Source: Planctomycetota bacterium
GTDB lineage: Bacteria > Planctomycetota > J058 > J103
Reading direction: 5' to 3'
NCBI GenBank assembly: GCA_026004615.1
Contig: BPJM01000002.1
Coordinates: forward strand, 186,001-250,000
Length of the DNA: 64,000 nucleotides
Notes under the pieces: generated by a model
Told to the model about the DNA's origin: nothing
Database searches by the model: none
What the model saw: the letters and a program-made list of their open reading frames with translations, nothing else
Shown here: positions 1 to 9,626 of the stretch, piece after piece
Layout of the letters: every line of letters starts with the position of its first letter
Position numbering within the stretch: position 1 is the stretch's first letter
Translations under genes and position numbers: made by a program

Positions 1-1
1 T

Positions 2-655
2 GCGTGGGCGGCCCAGAGCCAGCAGCGCTGCGAGCGGGCGCGGCGCAGCGGGCGGTTCGCGCGCGAGATCGTGCCGGTCGAGCTGCCTGCCGCACCGGGC
101 GCCGCGCCGGTGCGCGTGCTGGCGGACGAGCACCCGCGCGACGGCGTCACGCCCGAAAAGCTCGCCCAGCTGCCGCCCGTCTTCGGCGCCTACGGGGTGA
201 CCACCGCCGGCAATGCGAGCGGGATCAACGACGGGGCGGCGGCGGTGCTGTTGGCCGAGGCGGGCTGGGCGCGGGCGCGGGGGCTCGAGCCGCTGGCGCG
301 GCTGGGGGCGTGGGCGGAGGCGGCGCTGGAGCCCGAGCGCATGGGGCTGGGCCCGGTGCCGGCGGTGCGCCGCCTGCTCGCGCGCACCGGATGCGGGCTC
401 GAGGCCTACGAGCAGATCGAGCTGAACGAGGCGTTCGCGGCGCAGGTGCTCGCCTGCGTGGACGAACTCGGGCTCGATCCCGAGCGGGTCAACCCCGACG
501 GCGGGGCGATCGCGCTCGGACACCCGATCGGCTGCACGGGGGCGCGGCTCGTCACCACGCTGGCGCACGGGCTTGCGGTTCGGGGGGGGCGCCGGGGACT
601 GGTGACGCTGTGCGTGTCCGGCGGTCTGGGCATGGCGCTGGAGCTGTGCCGCTGA
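2..655 (+). CDS. Acetyl-CoA acetyltransferase (thiolase), 3' part
   Basis: C-terminal part of a thiolase, which condenses or cleaves acyl-CoA and acetyl-CoA. The reading frame is open to the window edge, so the N-terminal domain with the nucleophilic cysteine lies outside. About 217 residues remain. Seen here: NEAFAAQ (near residue 142), [16 protein letters not shown] with the catalytic His (about residue 174), and CVSGGLG with the second catalytic Cys (about residue 204). These are the C-terminal thiolase signatures in the expected order and spacing, and the protein ends a few residues after the last one, as usual. It could serve beta-oxidation or acetoacetyl-CoA synthesis; the sequence alone does not decide. 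A gene for an acyl-CoA dehydrogenase lies about 14 kb away. Confidence 0.93.
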   Translation, partial: AWAAQSQQRCERARRSGRFAREIVPVELPAAPGAAPVRVLADEHPRDGVTPEKLAQLPPVFGAYGVTTAGNASGINDGAAAVLLAEAGWARARGLEPLARLGAWAEAALEPERMGLGPVPAVRRLLARTGCGLEAYEQIELNEAFAAQVLACVDELGLDPERVNPDGGAIALGHPIGCTGARLVTTLAHGLAVRGGRRGLVTLCVSGGLGMALELCR

Positions 656-689
656 GAGCACCGCGCGCGCAGGGCGGCGGCGCGGGGGT

Positions 690-1982
690 ATGCCGGCCCG
701 GGGGCGCCGGTACTTGCCGCAGGTGGCTGCGCGCGCTACGCTCCAGGCCGCGCAGCCTTGTGAGCTGGGGATCGAATCCGTGCGCATCGGTGCCGCCGCC
801 GAGGCGGGCGAGGCGCTGGAGCGGGTGCTGGAGCGCGTGCTGGAGCGCGCGCGGGCGCCGCTCGGCGGGGCACGCCCGGACCTGGGGCTGTTGTGGCTGA
901 CCTCCCACCATGCCCCGGCTGCGGCCTGGGCGCTGGAACGGGTGCGGGCGGCGAGCGGCGTCCGCACGCTGCTCGGCTGCAGCGCCGAGGGGGTGATCGG
1001 GGGCGAGCACGAGCTGGAGCGGCGCCCGGCGGTGGCGCTGTGGCTGGCCTCGCTGCCCGGCGCCGCGGTCCGCCCGCTACGGCTCGCACCGGCGGAGCTG
1101 CAGGCGCTGGCCGCCCGCGGTGAAGAGCCCGGCGCAGAGGCGGCGTGGGCAGCGGCGCTGGGGATGGCGAGCAGCGCGGCGGAGGACCGTCCCGCGGCGC
1201 TGCTGGTGCTCGGCGAACCGTTCACGCTCGATGCCGAGGCGCTGCTCGAGGGACTCCACCGTTACCTGCCCGGCGTGCCGCTGCTCGGAGGCATGGCGAG
1301 CGGCGGGTACGGACCCGGCGCGAACATCCTGCTGCTCGATGGCGAGGTGTACACCGACGGCCTGGTCGGGGTCGCGCTCGGCGGGGCGCTGCGGGTGCAG
1401 GCGGTGATCTCGCAGGGCTGCCGGCCACTCGGCCGGCCGCTGGTGGTGACGCGGGCCGAGGGCAACGTGATCCGCGCGCTCGCCGGCCGGCCGCCGCTGG
1501 AGCAGTTGCGCCGCCTGGTGCAGGAGCTGCCCGAGCGCGAGCAGCGCCTGCTCAGGCGGGGGCTGTTCATCGGGCGGGTCATCGACGAGCGCAAGCACGC
1601 CTTCGGCCGCGGCGACTTTCTGGTCCGCAACGTCATCGGCATCGATCCGGACTCGGGCGCGATGGCGGTCGCCGAGCCGATGCGGGCCGGGATCACGGTT
1701 CAGTTCCACGTCCGCGATGCCGACAGCGCGGATGAAGATCTGCGCCAGCTGCTGGCGCCCCAGGCGGCCGACCCGCCCCGCGGGGTAGTGTTGTTCTCGT
1801 GCAACGGGCGCGGCACCCGCATGTACCGCGCACCCGATCACGACCTGCGGGTGATACGCGAGCTGTTGGGCGCGGTGCCGGTGGCGGGGTTGTTCTGCGC
1901 GGGCGAGTTGGGGCCGATCGGGGGGCGCAACTTCATCCACGGCTATACCGCGAGCCTGGCGCTGTTTCGGTCGCCGCCATGA
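690..1982 (+). CDS. FIST N/C-domain sensory protein
   Basis: About 430 residues. The FIST family (FIST_N followed by FIST_C) is a predicted small-ligand-sensing module of signal transduction, often encoded alone or near regulators. Seen: [15 protein letters not shown] around residues 97-111, [10 protein letters not shown] around 198, [20 protein letters not shown] around 245, and a FIST_C end with [11 protein letters not shown] and [19 protein letters not shown]. No signal peptide or membrane segment, so probably cytoplasmic. The first 30 residues look like low-complexity translation; a GTG at 780 giving [13 protein letters not shown] is a credible alternative start. The stop overlaps the start of the next gene (ATGA), so the two are probably co-translated. 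The ligand cannot be read from the sequence. Confidence 0.85.
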   Translation: MPARGRRYLPQVAARATLQAAQPCELGIESVRIGAAAEAGEALERVLERVLERARAPLGGARPDLGLLWLTSHHAPAAAWALERVRAASGVRTLLGCSAEGVIGGEHELERRPAVALWLASLPGAAVRPLRLAPAELQALAARGEEPGAEAAWAAALGMASSAAEDRPAALLVLGEPFTLDAEALLEGLHRYLPGVPLLGGMASGGYGPGANILLLDGEVYTDGLVGVALGGALRVQAVISQGCRPLGRPLVVTRAEGNVIRALAGRPPLEQLRRLVQELPEREQRLLRRGLFIGRVIDERKHAFGRGDFLVRNVIGIDPDSGAMAVAEPMRAGITVQFHVRDADSADEDLRQLLAPQAADPPRGVVLFSCNGRGTRMYRAPDHDLRVIRELLGAVPVAGLFCAGELGPIGGRNFIHGYTASLALFRSPP

Positions 1983-2398
1983 TCCGCTGGCTGCTCGGGG
2001 GGCTGGCACTGTTCGACGTGGTGCTCGGCGGCAGCGCCGCACTGCTGCCGGCGACCTTTGCCGAGGTCGTGTGGCCGATCGCCGATCCGGCGGCCCAGCA
2101 GCTCATCCGCCGCACCGGGGCGATCTGGCTGGTGTTCGCGGCGGCGGAGACAGCGGCCTGTCTGCGGCCGTCCTGTGCGTTCCGCCTGCGGCTGGTGGCG
2201 TGCCTGCGCCTGCTGGATGTGCCCGCCGACTCGGTGTGGCTGGCCTTCGGCAGCGGCTGGTCGGGCTTCGGGCTCGGCGCGCTGATCTCGGCCCCGCCGT
2301 TCAACCTCCTGGTCGGCCTGTTGTGCTGGCGGGCCGCGGATCGCGCCGCTCAGTCGGCCCCCAGCGGCTCGGGCTCGCCCCCCTGCCGCAGCAGGTAG
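1979..2398 (+). CDS. Small four-helix membrane protein, unknown function
   Basis: A 139-residue hydrophobic protein starting at the ATG that overlaps the FIST stop codon. About four transmembrane segments are visible (near residues 2-24, 45-62, 68-95 and 100-125). Its size and pattern resemble small DUF4345-like integral membrane proteins, but I do not recognise a defining motif. Overlap with the FIST gene suggests that the two are made together, possibly a sensor with a membrane partner (inference). Its last 49 bases overlap the end of the convergent FG-GAP gene. Confidence 0.7.
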   Translation: MIRWLLGGLALFDVVLGGSAALLPATFAEVVWPIADPAAQQLIRRTGAIWLVFAAAETAACLRPSCAFRLRLVACLRLLDVPADSVWLAFGSGWSGFGLGALISAPPFNLLVGLLCWRAADRAAQSAPSGSGSPPCRSR

Positions 2399-4110
2399 AA
2401 CCGGTTCGCCACCAGTCCCGCGAAGCGCTGGATCGTGCCGGCGGCATCGGGCCAGCGCACCTCCAGCAGCTCCACCCGCTCGGCTTCGCCCAGGCCGAAG
2501 ACCAGTGTCGTGTCGTCGCGGTGACCAGCGTGGCCGAGCCCCCCATAGACCTCGCGCATCTGGCGGCGGCCGCCTGCCCAGACCGTGACGCGCGCGCCCA
2601 CCGCGTCGGCGTTGGCGGCGCCCCGCCCGCCGCCGCGCAGCCGGAGCCCGAGGAAGCGGTGGCCGTGGCGCGCCGGCCCGAGGTTGCGCAGCAGGCCCAC
2701 CTGCAGGCTCTTGTGCGCGCGCTCGGCGGCCGGCAGCCGGTGGGCGCTGGTGGCGACCGCGATGTCGAGCGCGCCGTCGCGGTCGAAGTCCGCGAGCGAG
2801 ATCTGCGTCGCGTTGCGCCACCGCACCCCGAGCCGCTCGGTGGCGTCTTCGAAGGTGTGGTCGGGCCGCTGCCGGTACAGCCGCAGCAGCTGTTCGTCGG
2901 GGTAGTCGCTCGAGGCCAGCAGCAGGTCGAGCAAGCCGTCGCCGTCGGCATCGAGCCAGCCGGCGTGCATGTCGCCCTCGTTCCAGTGCGGTCCGGCGTG
3001 CGGGCGGATCGTCAGCTCGGGCCGCCGCCGGAAGATCAGGCCCGCCTCGGGACCGAGGTTCTCCAGCAGACTCGAGCGGTCCGAGGACGGTCCGGCCCAC
3101 CAGTGGGCGATCTCGGCCAGGAACACGTCCAGGTCGCCGTCGCCGTCGAAGTCCGCCACCGCAGCGTCGAAGGTGTTGCCCGCGGTGCGGAACCAGGGTT
3201 CGGTGGGGCGCTGGATGCCCGGCGGGTAGACGCCGCTGCGTTCGGCATCTCCGTCGAAGCCGGTCGCCGCCGCCACGTCGGTGAAGCGCAGCCCGCCGTC
3301 GTTGCGCCACAGCCGGTTGTACTGCCGGCCGTAGCTGAGCGCGAGCAGGTCCTGGCGTCCGTCCTGGTTCCAGTCGGTGTGCGCCACCCCGTAGCTGGGC
3401 CGGCGGCTGTCCGGCCGGCCCGGCGCGGCGACGCCGAGCAGCCCTGCCTCGGCGGTCACGTCCTCGAAGGTGCCATCGCCGCGCCCGCGGTACAGCCGGT
3501 CGGCGAACGCCTCCAGACTCTGGCCATACGCCACGTAGGCGTTGGCCACGAACAGATCGAGCACCCCATCGGCATCCACGTCGACGAAGCAGGCCGAGGT
3601 CGTGGTCTCGGCGTGCTGCTCCAGGCCGCTCGTCTCCAGCCGCCGCCAGCCCCCGCGTCCGTCGCTGCACCACAGCTCGTTGCGCAGCAGTGCGGGATCC
3701 ACCCCGCGCGCGCTCCCGCGGCCCATGCGCCCCACGAACACCTCGGCATGGCCGTCGCCGTCCACATCGCCCACCTGCACGCACTGCACCGGCGGGGCGT
3801 CCTCGGAAAACAGCGCTCCGGCGGCGACGAACCGCCGCCCGCCGCTCGCCGCCGGCCCGCCCGCCCGGTTCAGGTAGACCAGCCGGCAGCCGACGATCAG
3901 ATCGGGCCAGCCGTCGCCGTCCAGATCGGCGAAGCTGATGCGTCCGCCCTCGGCGCCTTGCAGTCCCGCCGCCGCGGCCACGTCCTCGAACCACGGCTCG
4001 CTCGCGCGCGCCGCCGCGCCCGCTGCGGCGGCGAGCGCGAGCCCGAGCACGGCCGCCCGCAGTGCGCGCCCAGCCCGCACCGGCAGCGCCCGGGCGCGGT
4101 GGGCGCTCAC
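2350..4110 (-). CDS. Secreted FG-GAP/VCBS repeat protein with ASPIC/UnbV domain
   Basis: 586 residues from a GTG that overlaps the stop of the HD-domain gene (GTGA). A cleavable signal peptide is evident: basic start, then [17 protein letters not shown] near residues 20-36. The mature part has many FG-GAP/VCBS repeats with calcium-binding cores such as DLDGDGWPDLI, DVDGDGHAEVFVG, DVDADGVLDLFVANA and DFDGDGDLDVFLAE. The C-terminal 100 residues (GHRFLGLRLRGGGRGAANAD, ending VANRFYLLRQG) are an ASPIC/UnbV domain. This is the CRTAC1/UnbV-like architecture of extracellular beta-propeller proteins. The role is probably extracellular or periplasmic binding; the partner is unknown. The pairing with a cytoplasmic HD protein has no obvious functional link. 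Confidence 0.88.
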   Translation of the reverse strand: MSAHRARALPVRAGRALRAAVLGLALAAAAGAAARASEPWFEDVAAAAGLQGAEGGRISFADLDGDGWPDLIVGCRLVYLNRAGGPAASGGRRFVAAGALFSEDAPPVQCVQVGDVDGDGHAEVFVGRMGRGSARGVDPALLRNELWCSDGRGGWRRLETSGLEQHAETTTSACFVDVDADGVLDLFVANAYVAYGQSLEAFADRLYRGRGDGTFEDVTAEAGLLGVAAPGRPDSRRPSYGVAHTDWNQDGRQDLLALSYGRQYNRLWRNDGGLRFTDVAAATGFDGDAERSGVYPPGIQRPTEPWFRTAGNTFDAAVADFDGDGDLDVFLAEIAHWWAGPSSDRSSLLENLGPEAGLIFRRRPELTIRPHAGPHWNEGDMHAGWLDADGDGLLDLLLASSDYPDEQLLRLYRQRPDHTFEDATERLGVRWRNATQISLADFDRDGALDIAVATSAHRLPAAERAHKSLQVGLLRNLGPARHGHRFLGLRLRGGGRGAANADAVGARVTVWAGGRRQMREVYGGLGHAGHRDDTTLVFGLGEAERVELLEVRWPDAAGTIQRFAGLVANRFYLLRQGGEPEPLGAD

Positions 4111-4772
4111 CCCTCGGCCTCCGGCACCCGGGGGAACTCCGGGAAGGCGGCCTGGAGCGCCGCGGCGACGAACGCGACGTGCTCCGGCATCTGCACGCCC
4201 AGCTCGCGCGCCCCGGCGAGCACCTCCGCGCGGTCCACCCCGGCGGCGAAGCTGGGACTCTTGAACTTCTTCTGGAAACTGCTCCACGACAGCCCCGCCA
4301 GCCCCCCCGGCCGCACGTACGCGATGGCGGTGAGCAGGCCTACCAGCTCGTCCACCGCGTAGAGCGCCTTCGCCATCGGGCTGGTGCGCGGCACGCCGGT
4401 GTAGCTGGCATGGCCGAGGATCGCCTCGATCACGTCCTCGGGGTAGCCGGCGCGCGCGAGCACGGCGCAGCCGACCAGCGGGTGGCGCGCCGGGTCGGGG
4501 TTCTGCTCGTAGTCCAGATCGTGCAGCAGGCCCGCCAGCCGCCAGCGCGGCTCCTCGCCGCCGAGCCGGCGCGCGTACGCCGCCATCGCGGCCTCGACCG
4601 CGAGCATGTGCGCGCGCAGGGCGGGGCTCGTGGTGTGCTCGAAGAGCAGCCGCTTCGCTGCCTCGCGCTCGGGCAGCACCGCCGGGGCTGGCCGCTCGGC
4701 GAGCAGCCGCCGCAGCTCGGCGAGCCGCTCGGCGATCGCCCCCCGCACCGTCTCGTCGATCCTCCGTTCCAT
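4107..4772 (-). CDS. HD-domain protein (predicted metal-dependent phosphohydrolase)
   Basis: About 221 residues. The HD-fold core is clear: LRAHMLAVEAAM supplies the first His, and RLAGLLHDLDYEQNPD the HD pair, followed by HPLVGCAVLARAGYPEDV and ILGHASYTGVPR. HD domains of this hydrolase type act on phosphate esters, often nucleotides; the substrate is not evident. The ATG at 4772 has a GAGAGGG ribosome-binding site; another ATG at 4799 is possible. Translation is coupled to the downstream FG-GAP gene by a GTGA overlap. A TACCAT -10-like box at 4847-4852 on this strand lies some 75 bases upstream. Confidence 0.85.
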   Translation of the reverse strand: MERRIDETVRGAIAERLAELRRLLAERPAPAVLPEREAAKRLLFEHTTSPALRAHMLAVEAAMAAYARRLGGEEPRWRLAGLLHDLDYEQNPDPARHPLVGCAVLARAGYPEDVIEAILGHASYTGVPRTSPMAKALYAVDELVGLLTAIAYVRPGGLAGLSWSSFQKKFKSPSFAAGVDRAEVLAGARELGVQMPEHVAFVAAALQAAFPEFPRVPEAEG

Positions 4773-4918
4773 GGCGCCCTCTCTGCGCTCGCGCACCATC
4801 AGCGTCGGGCCCGCGAGCGAGGCCAGCGAGCCCTCGCGGGGCCCTCATGGTAGCACGGCCGGCGCGCCGGTGGCTGCGTGCGCGCTGCGGGGCGCTGCCC
4901 AAGACCGACTGAGCTCGC

Positions 4919-5863
4919 TCAGGGCGCCGGCGCGGGCGCGGCGAAGCGCGCGCGCACCAGCTCCAGCCGCAGCGTCTCGGTGTACTGCTCGCTGCCGAAC
5001 CACCAGCCGCCGCGCGCCCGCGCCGGGATCGTGTAGCCATCGAAGCGGGCCTCCGCCTCGATGTGCCAGCCGAAGGGGACCTCGGTGCCCGCGGGGGTTT
5101 CGGGGGTGGCGAGGGGAGCCGGAAGCGGGCGCGGCACCCACGCTGCGAGCAGCCGGCCGTCGGGGGCCACCTCGATCGTGAGCGGGATCTCCTGACCGTC
5201 GACGCGCAGGCGCACGCGCGCGCGCCGCTCATCCAGCGCCTGCCAGGCGAGCGGCGCCGGGCCTTGTGCGGCCGCTGCTCGCTGGGGGTCCGCGCCCGCC
5301 TGAGAATCGCCCTCGCCCGCCGGCACCGCCGCCGCCGGCAGCAGCGCCGCCGGCACCAGCACTGCCTCCAGCACCAGGCGCGCCCGCAGCGAGCGCTCCA
5401 CCACCTCGGTCCGATCGCTGCCCGCCGGGATCAATCCGAACAGCGCGTGCCGCACCCGCGCGGCGCCGGCCTCGTAGTGTTCGGCCACCCGCCACACCAG
5501 TGCCCCTTGCCGCAGGTTGGCCCGCCAGACGAAGCCGGCGGGGGGAGCCAGCACTTGCCCGGCATGGAAGCTCCGCCAGCCGCTGGTCGGCTCCGGGCGC
5601 CGCGCGCCTCGCAGTTCGAGCTCGACCGAGTTCGCGAGCAGGGTCCCGGGCTCGATCGCGTGCAGCAGCCAGCGCCGCGCCGGCTCCGGCACCCCGGCGA
5701 GCATCGTGGGCTCGAAGCGGAGCGAGCTCGGGGGCCGGCGCAGGCGGGCGCCGATCCGATCGACCTCGTGGTCGTCCGAGACCTGCGCGACCATGAGGCC
5801 CATCACCACCAGGACCAGCACCAGGAAGCCGGCGAATGCGATGCGCAGGCGGCGGACGGACAT
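4919..5863 (-). CDS. DUF6544/DUF6920-like membrane-anchored protein
   Basis: 314 residues with one N-terminal membrane segment (IAFAGFLVLVLVVMGLMVAQ, about residues 8-27) and a soluble domain probably outside the membrane. The run VPEPARRWLLHAIEPG, then a W-rich stretch with GWRSFHAGQVLAPPAGFVWRA, and the C-terminal GWHIEAEARFDGYTIPA match the pattern of the DUF6544 family as I remember it. Function unknown. An Ala/Pro/Gly linker sits near residues 180-210. The ATG at 5863 begins 7 bases after the tautomerase-like gene; an ATG at 5887 would overlap that gene. Confidence 0.7.
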   Translation of the reverse strand: MSVRRLRIAFAGFLVLVLVVMGLMVAQVSDDHEVDRIGARLRRPPSSLRFEPTMLAGVPEPARRWLLHAIEPGTLLANSVELELRGARRPEPTSGWRSFHAGQVLAPPAGFVWRANLRQGALVWRVAEHYEAGAARVRHALFGLIPAGSDRTEVVERSLRARLVLEAVLVPAALLPAAAVPAGEGDSQAGADPQRAAAAQGPAPLAWQALDERRARVRLRVDGQEIPLTIEVAPDGRLLAAWVPRPLPAPLATPETPAGTEVPFGWHIEAEARFDGYTIPARARGGWWFGSEQYTETLRLELVRARFAAPAPAP

Positions 5864-5870
5864 GGCCAGC

Positions 5871-6242
5871 TCAGAGCACCTCGCCACCGACGTGGACGTG
5901 ACCGCGCGCGATCTCGCGGTAGAGCACGAAGACCAGGTCGGGCTCCAGCCCCAGCGCGCCGCCGACCGCCTCTGCCACCGCGCGCAGCGCGCGCGCCTTG
6001 CGGGCGGGGGTGCGCCCCTGGTAGGCGATGATCTCGACCAGCGGCGCCGCCGCGCGCGCGTCCTCGCTCGCGCGCACGCGCCCGCCCTCCAGGTAGTGGC
6101 CGGGCAGCAGTGGCTGGAAGGTCACCCAGCAGTGGCGCAGCTCGACCTCGAAGGCGGCCGCCGTGGCCGCCGCCACGCGTTCGAGCAGCGCCGCTACCTC
6201 GAGTTCCGGCGGCGCCAGCGCCTCGACGCGCACGATCGGCAT
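5871..6242 (-). CDS. Tautomerase-superfamily-like protein
   Basis: 123 residues beginning MPIVRVEAL. After Met removal the N-terminal Pro-1 would be the general base of 4-oxalocrotonate-tautomerase-type enzymes, and the C-terminal half (VEIIAYQGRTPARKARALRA, then VGGALGLEPDLVFVLY) has the tautomerase beta-alpha-beta feel. It is longer than the 62-residue 4-OT monomer and nearer to the fused two-unit (MSAD/CHMI-like) size. Substrate unknown. It sits 5 bases downstream of the amidase on the same strand. Confidence 0.6.
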   Translation of the reverse strand: MPIVRVEALAPPELEVAALLERVAAATAAAFEVELRHCWVTFQPLLPGHYLEGGRVRASEDARAAAPLVEIIAYQGRTPARKARALRAVAEAVGGALGLEPDLVFVLYREIARGHVHVGGEVL

Positions 6243-6247
6243 GGCTG

Positions 6248-7994
6248 CTAGCTCCCCGCCGGCTCGCCGAGCAGCGGCCAGTGCACGGCCGGCCGGCGGC
6301 GTTCCACGGCGGGCTCGGCTGCGTACGCCAGCCGCAGCAGCACGTGCTCCTGCCAGGCGCGGCCGATCGCCTGCAGGCCGACCGGCATGCCGCCCTCGGC
6401 GTGGCCGGCCGGGATCGTGATCGCGGGCAGGCCGGTCAGGTTGGCCGCGGTCATGAAGCGGGTGAGCCGGTCCAGGGTCTCGAAGTTGGACTCCCCGGTC
6501 GCCAGCGCATCCTCGGGCACCGGTGGCGCCACGCCGGCGGTGCTCGGGGTCACGATGGCATCCACCTCGCCCAGGGCCGCCTGAAAGCGACCGCAGATGC
6601 GGCGCCGGAGCCGCTGGGCGTGCACGTAGTCGGTCGGCTCGCAGGCGTACGCCAGCGCCAGCAGCAGCCGCACGTCCAGCCCGAAGCGCGACCGGTCCTG
6701 CCGGTAGGCAAGCGCGAACGAGCTCGCCATCTCGAGCGCGATCGTGACCGCGTGCACCGGGCGCACCATCCCCAGCTCGGGGATCTCGACGTCCCTCAGC
6801 TCGGCGCCCGCGCGCTCCAGTGCCAGCAGCAGCTCGCGGCAGCGCGCCACCACCTCGGCGTCGGCGTCCTCGAACCAGGGGCGGTATATCCCCAGGCGCA
6901 GCCCCTGGAGGCCGCCCTCGCCGACTCCCTGCAGGTGGGGCGCGGGCTGGCCGAGGGTGTTGGGATCGAGCGGGTCCTCGCCCGCCATCGCCAGATAGCC
7001 GAGCGCGAGGTCGCGGGCGGTCGCGGCGATGGGGCCGATGTGGGCCACGCTCCAGCAGATCGGCGCGGCACCGTGCTCGCTCACGCGCCCGAAGGTCGGT
7101 TTGAGTCCGAACACCCCGCACAGCGCGGCTGGGATGCGGATCGAGCCACCGCCGTCGCAGCCCAGCGCCAGCGGGCAGAACCCGGCGGCGACCGCGGCGG
7201 CCGAACCGCTGGAGGACCCACCGGTGATCCGCGTCGGATCACAGGGGTTGCGCGCGGTACCGTGGTGCGGGTTGAGCCCGGTGACACCGAGCCCGATCTC
7301 GTGCATGTTCGCCTTGCCGAGCAGCACCGCACCGGCGGCGCGCAGGCGCGCCACCGAAGTCGCGTCGCGCGCGGCGGGTCGGCGGCCGAAAAAGCGGGTG
7401 CCGGCCGTGGTCGGATAGGGCACCAGGTCGACCTCGTCCTTGATCGCCACCGGCACGCCATCGAGCGGCCCGCGCGGGGTGCCGGCGCGCCAGCGCTCGG
7501 TGGCGGCGCGCGCCTGCGCGCGCACGTCCTCGGGATCGCAGGCGATGAACACGCGCAGCGGCGGGCAACGCTCTTCGCTCGCGGCGATGGCCGCGAGCGC
7601 GCGTTCGGCGATCTCGCTCGGCGTCAGCCTTCCGGCGCGGTAGGCCTCGGTGAGCTGCGCGGCGCTCGTGAACGCGAAGCCCTGCGGCGGGGCGGGGGGC
7701 AGCGCGGCGGCGGCGGCGAGCCCGCGCGCGGGCTCGCCGGACTGGAGGGCTGCCGGGCTCGCGGCCGGCTCCGCCGTCGAGGCGGGGCAGCTCCGCTCCA
7801 GCCCGGGCAGCGGGGGTAGCGACCACCGCGGCCTCGCACGCCGGGATCGCGCGGAAGCGCGGGATGCCGATGCTCTTCAACATGAGGCGCCGCAGCGGCG
7901 CGCCGGTGAGTGGGTTCTCGACCAGCGCCGCCAAGCCGCGCAGGGCCAGCCCGGCGATGCGCGGCGCCTGCAACCGCTCGACGTCGTAGGCCAT
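6248..7994 (-). pseudogene. Amidase-signature enzyme, reading frame broken once
   Basis: Amidase-signature hydrolase (C-N bond hydrolysis of an amide). The catalytic part is intact: VAIKDE with the catalytic Lys, GGSSSGSAAAVAAG with the Ser-cisSer pair, and LGCDGGGSIRIPAALCGVFG. The N-terminal part starts at the ATG at 7994 (MAYDVERLQAPRIAG) in a different frame. The two parts join if one base is removed from the five-G run at 7812-7816 (plus strand), giving VVATPLPGLERSCPA across the junction. An N-terminal leader of this length before the amidase core is known in long amidases. Probably a sequencing indel; otherwise a dead gene or a shorter product from an internal start. Intact length would be about 580 residues. 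Confidence 0.75.
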
Positions 7995-8146
7995 GTCCGG
8001 ATTTCCTCGCCCCGCTCGGGCCTGCAGCTCGGCGAGGGTACAGCGGCGGCGGAACTGGTGCAAGCGGCAAGACGGGCCCGGTGCCGGCTCATGCCGGCCT
8101 CGCCGAGCGCAGCCGGCTGCGCGGTGCGCGCGCGGGCGCGATCTTG

Positions 8147-8152
8147 TATAAC
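8147..8152 (+). promoter_or_regulatory. Candidate -10 box for the UbiB-family gene
   Basis: TATAAC stands out from the GC-rich surroundings 46 bases before the ATG at 8198. No good -35 hexamer is visible at the usual distance. Weak inference only. Confidence 0.35.
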
Positions 8153-8197
8153 GCAGGCGCGTGCGGCCGCGCACCGGCCGCGCAGCGGGACTGCATC

Positions 8198-9592
8198 ATG
8201 GGCGAACACGTCGAGGGCGGGCGGCTCAGGCGGCTGGTGCGCTTCGCCGGGGTGGCGGCGCGCACCACGCGCGATCTGCTCGCGGCCGAGGCGCGGCGGC
8301 GGCTGCTCGGGCAGGGCGAGGAGCGGCTGGAGGCGGCGCTGGGACCGACCGCCGAGCGGCTGGTCGAGGTGCTGGGCTCGCTCAAGGGCGCGGCGGCCAA
8401 GCTCGGACAGTTCATCTCGCTCGTCGACCAGGACACCTTCCCCGAGCAGGCGCGCCGCATCCTGGCACGCCTGCTCTCGCAGAGCCCGCACCGCATCCCC
8501 TACGAGCGCGTGGGCGAGCTCATCGCCGCCGAGCTGGGGGCACCGCCCGAGGAGCTGTTCGCCTCGTTCTCCGCCGAGCCGTGCGCGGCCGCCAGCCTGG
8601 GCCAGGTGCACGCGGCGAGGCTAAAGGACGGCCGCGAGGTCGTGGTCAAGGTCCAGTACCCCGGCGTGGAGCGCGCGGTCGAGAGCGATCTGCGCAACCT
8701 GGGGCTGCTCGCGCGCGGGCTGGCGCTCGGAGGCGGGCTGCTGGACGGGCGGCAGTATGTGGCGGAGATCGAGGCCGTGCTGCGGCGGGAGCTGGACTAC
8801 CGCGAGGAGGCGCGCCAGCTCGCCCTGTGGCGCGAGGCGGCGCGGCCCTGGCCACAGCTGGTGGTGCCCGAGGTCATCGCCGAGCGCTCGGCGCAGCGCG
8901 TGCTCACCCTCGAGCGGCTGGCCGGCCCGACGCTGCTGGAGTTCGCCGAGGATCCGCAGGCGGGCGAGCAGCAGCGGTTCGAGGTGGGCGCGCGGCTGGT
9001 GGAGGCGATCTGGGGGCCGTTTCTGCGCCAGGGGCTGATCCACGCCGACCCCCATCCGGGCAACTACATCGTGCTGCCCCAGGGCCGGCTCGGGGTGCTC
9101 GACTTCGGCGCCACCCGCCAGCTCTCGCCGCGCTTCGTGCTGGCGTACTGGAAGCTGGTCACCGAGGCCCTGGCTGGCAAGCCCCGCGACCTGGTGGCGA
9201 TCCTCGAGACAGCGGGCTTCCGGATCGAGGGCGAGCGCGAGCAGGCTCGCGCCTGGCTCGATGGGCTGGCGGCGATCGTCGAGCGACCGCTGGCGCCGAG
9301 CTACGATTGGGGCCAGTGCCGGATCGCCATCCACTGCCGCGAGCACGCCACCCGCCATCTCGGCACCGCGCTGCGCTGCCGCGCCCCGGTGGAGAGCCTC
9401 ATGTTCTACCGGGCGGCCGCCGGGCTGGCGGGCGATCTGCGGCTATTGCGGGCGCGCGGGCCGTTCCGCGCGGTGCTGGAGCGCACGATCGCGACCGCGC
9501 GCGCGCACCTGGCGCCCGAGCTGCGGGCGCACGCCCCGCCGGGGCTGTTCGAGCAGCAGGCGGCGGGCCACCAGGAGCAGGCGGCCGCCTAG
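8198..9592 (+). CDS. UbiB/ABC1/ADCK-family atypical kinase
   Basis: 464 residues. The ABC1 family comprises atypical protein-kinase-like ATPases linked to isoprenoid-quinone synthesis and lipid homeostasis. Family hallmarks: KLGQ in the KxGQ helix (residues 68-71), the Ala-rich nucleotide loop AASLGQVHAA (131-140), VVKVQYPG with the ATP-binding Lys (151), the catalytic-like HADPHPGN (282-289), and DFGATRQ (302-308) for metal binding. No membrane span is obvious at the C-terminus, unlike UbiB itself. The ATG at 8198 was chosen because the conserved helix starts soon after it. No quinone genes are nearby, so the pathway is unassigned. Confidence 0.92.
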   Translation: MGEHVEGGRLRRLVRFAGVAARTTRDLLAAEARRRLLGQGEERLEAALGPTAERLVEVLGSLKGAAAKLGQFISLVDQDTFPEQARRILARLLSQSPHRIPYERVGELIAAELGAPPEELFASFSAEPCAAASLGQVHAARLKDGREVVVKVQYPGVERAVESDLRNLGLLARGLALGGGLLDGRQYVAEIEAVLRRELDYREEARQLALWREAARPWPQLVVPEVIAERSAQRVLTLERLAGPTLLEFAEDPQAGEQQRFEVGARLVEAIWGPFLRQGLIHADPHPGNYIVLPQGRLGVLDFGATRQLSPRFVLAYWKLVTEALAGKPRDLVAILETAGFRIEGEREQARAWLDGLAAIVERPLAPSYDWGQCRIAIHCREHATRHLGTALRCRAPVESLMFYRAAAGLAGDLRLLRARGPFRAVLERTIATARAHLAPELRAHAPPGLFEQQAAGHQEQAAA

Positions 9593-9626
9593 CGGACAGA
9601 AGCCGACCGCGCGGCCGGGGAGCAGC

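Noticed and set aside
766..790. T-loop-like GATCGAATCC sequence, possible tRNA
   Set aside because: No matching acceptor, D or anticodon stems; it is inside the FIST gene's 5' region.
2071..4362. Long plus-strand ORF across the FG-GAP gene
   Set aside because: No recognisable domain; opposite strand encodes clear FG-GAP repeats with a signal peptide.
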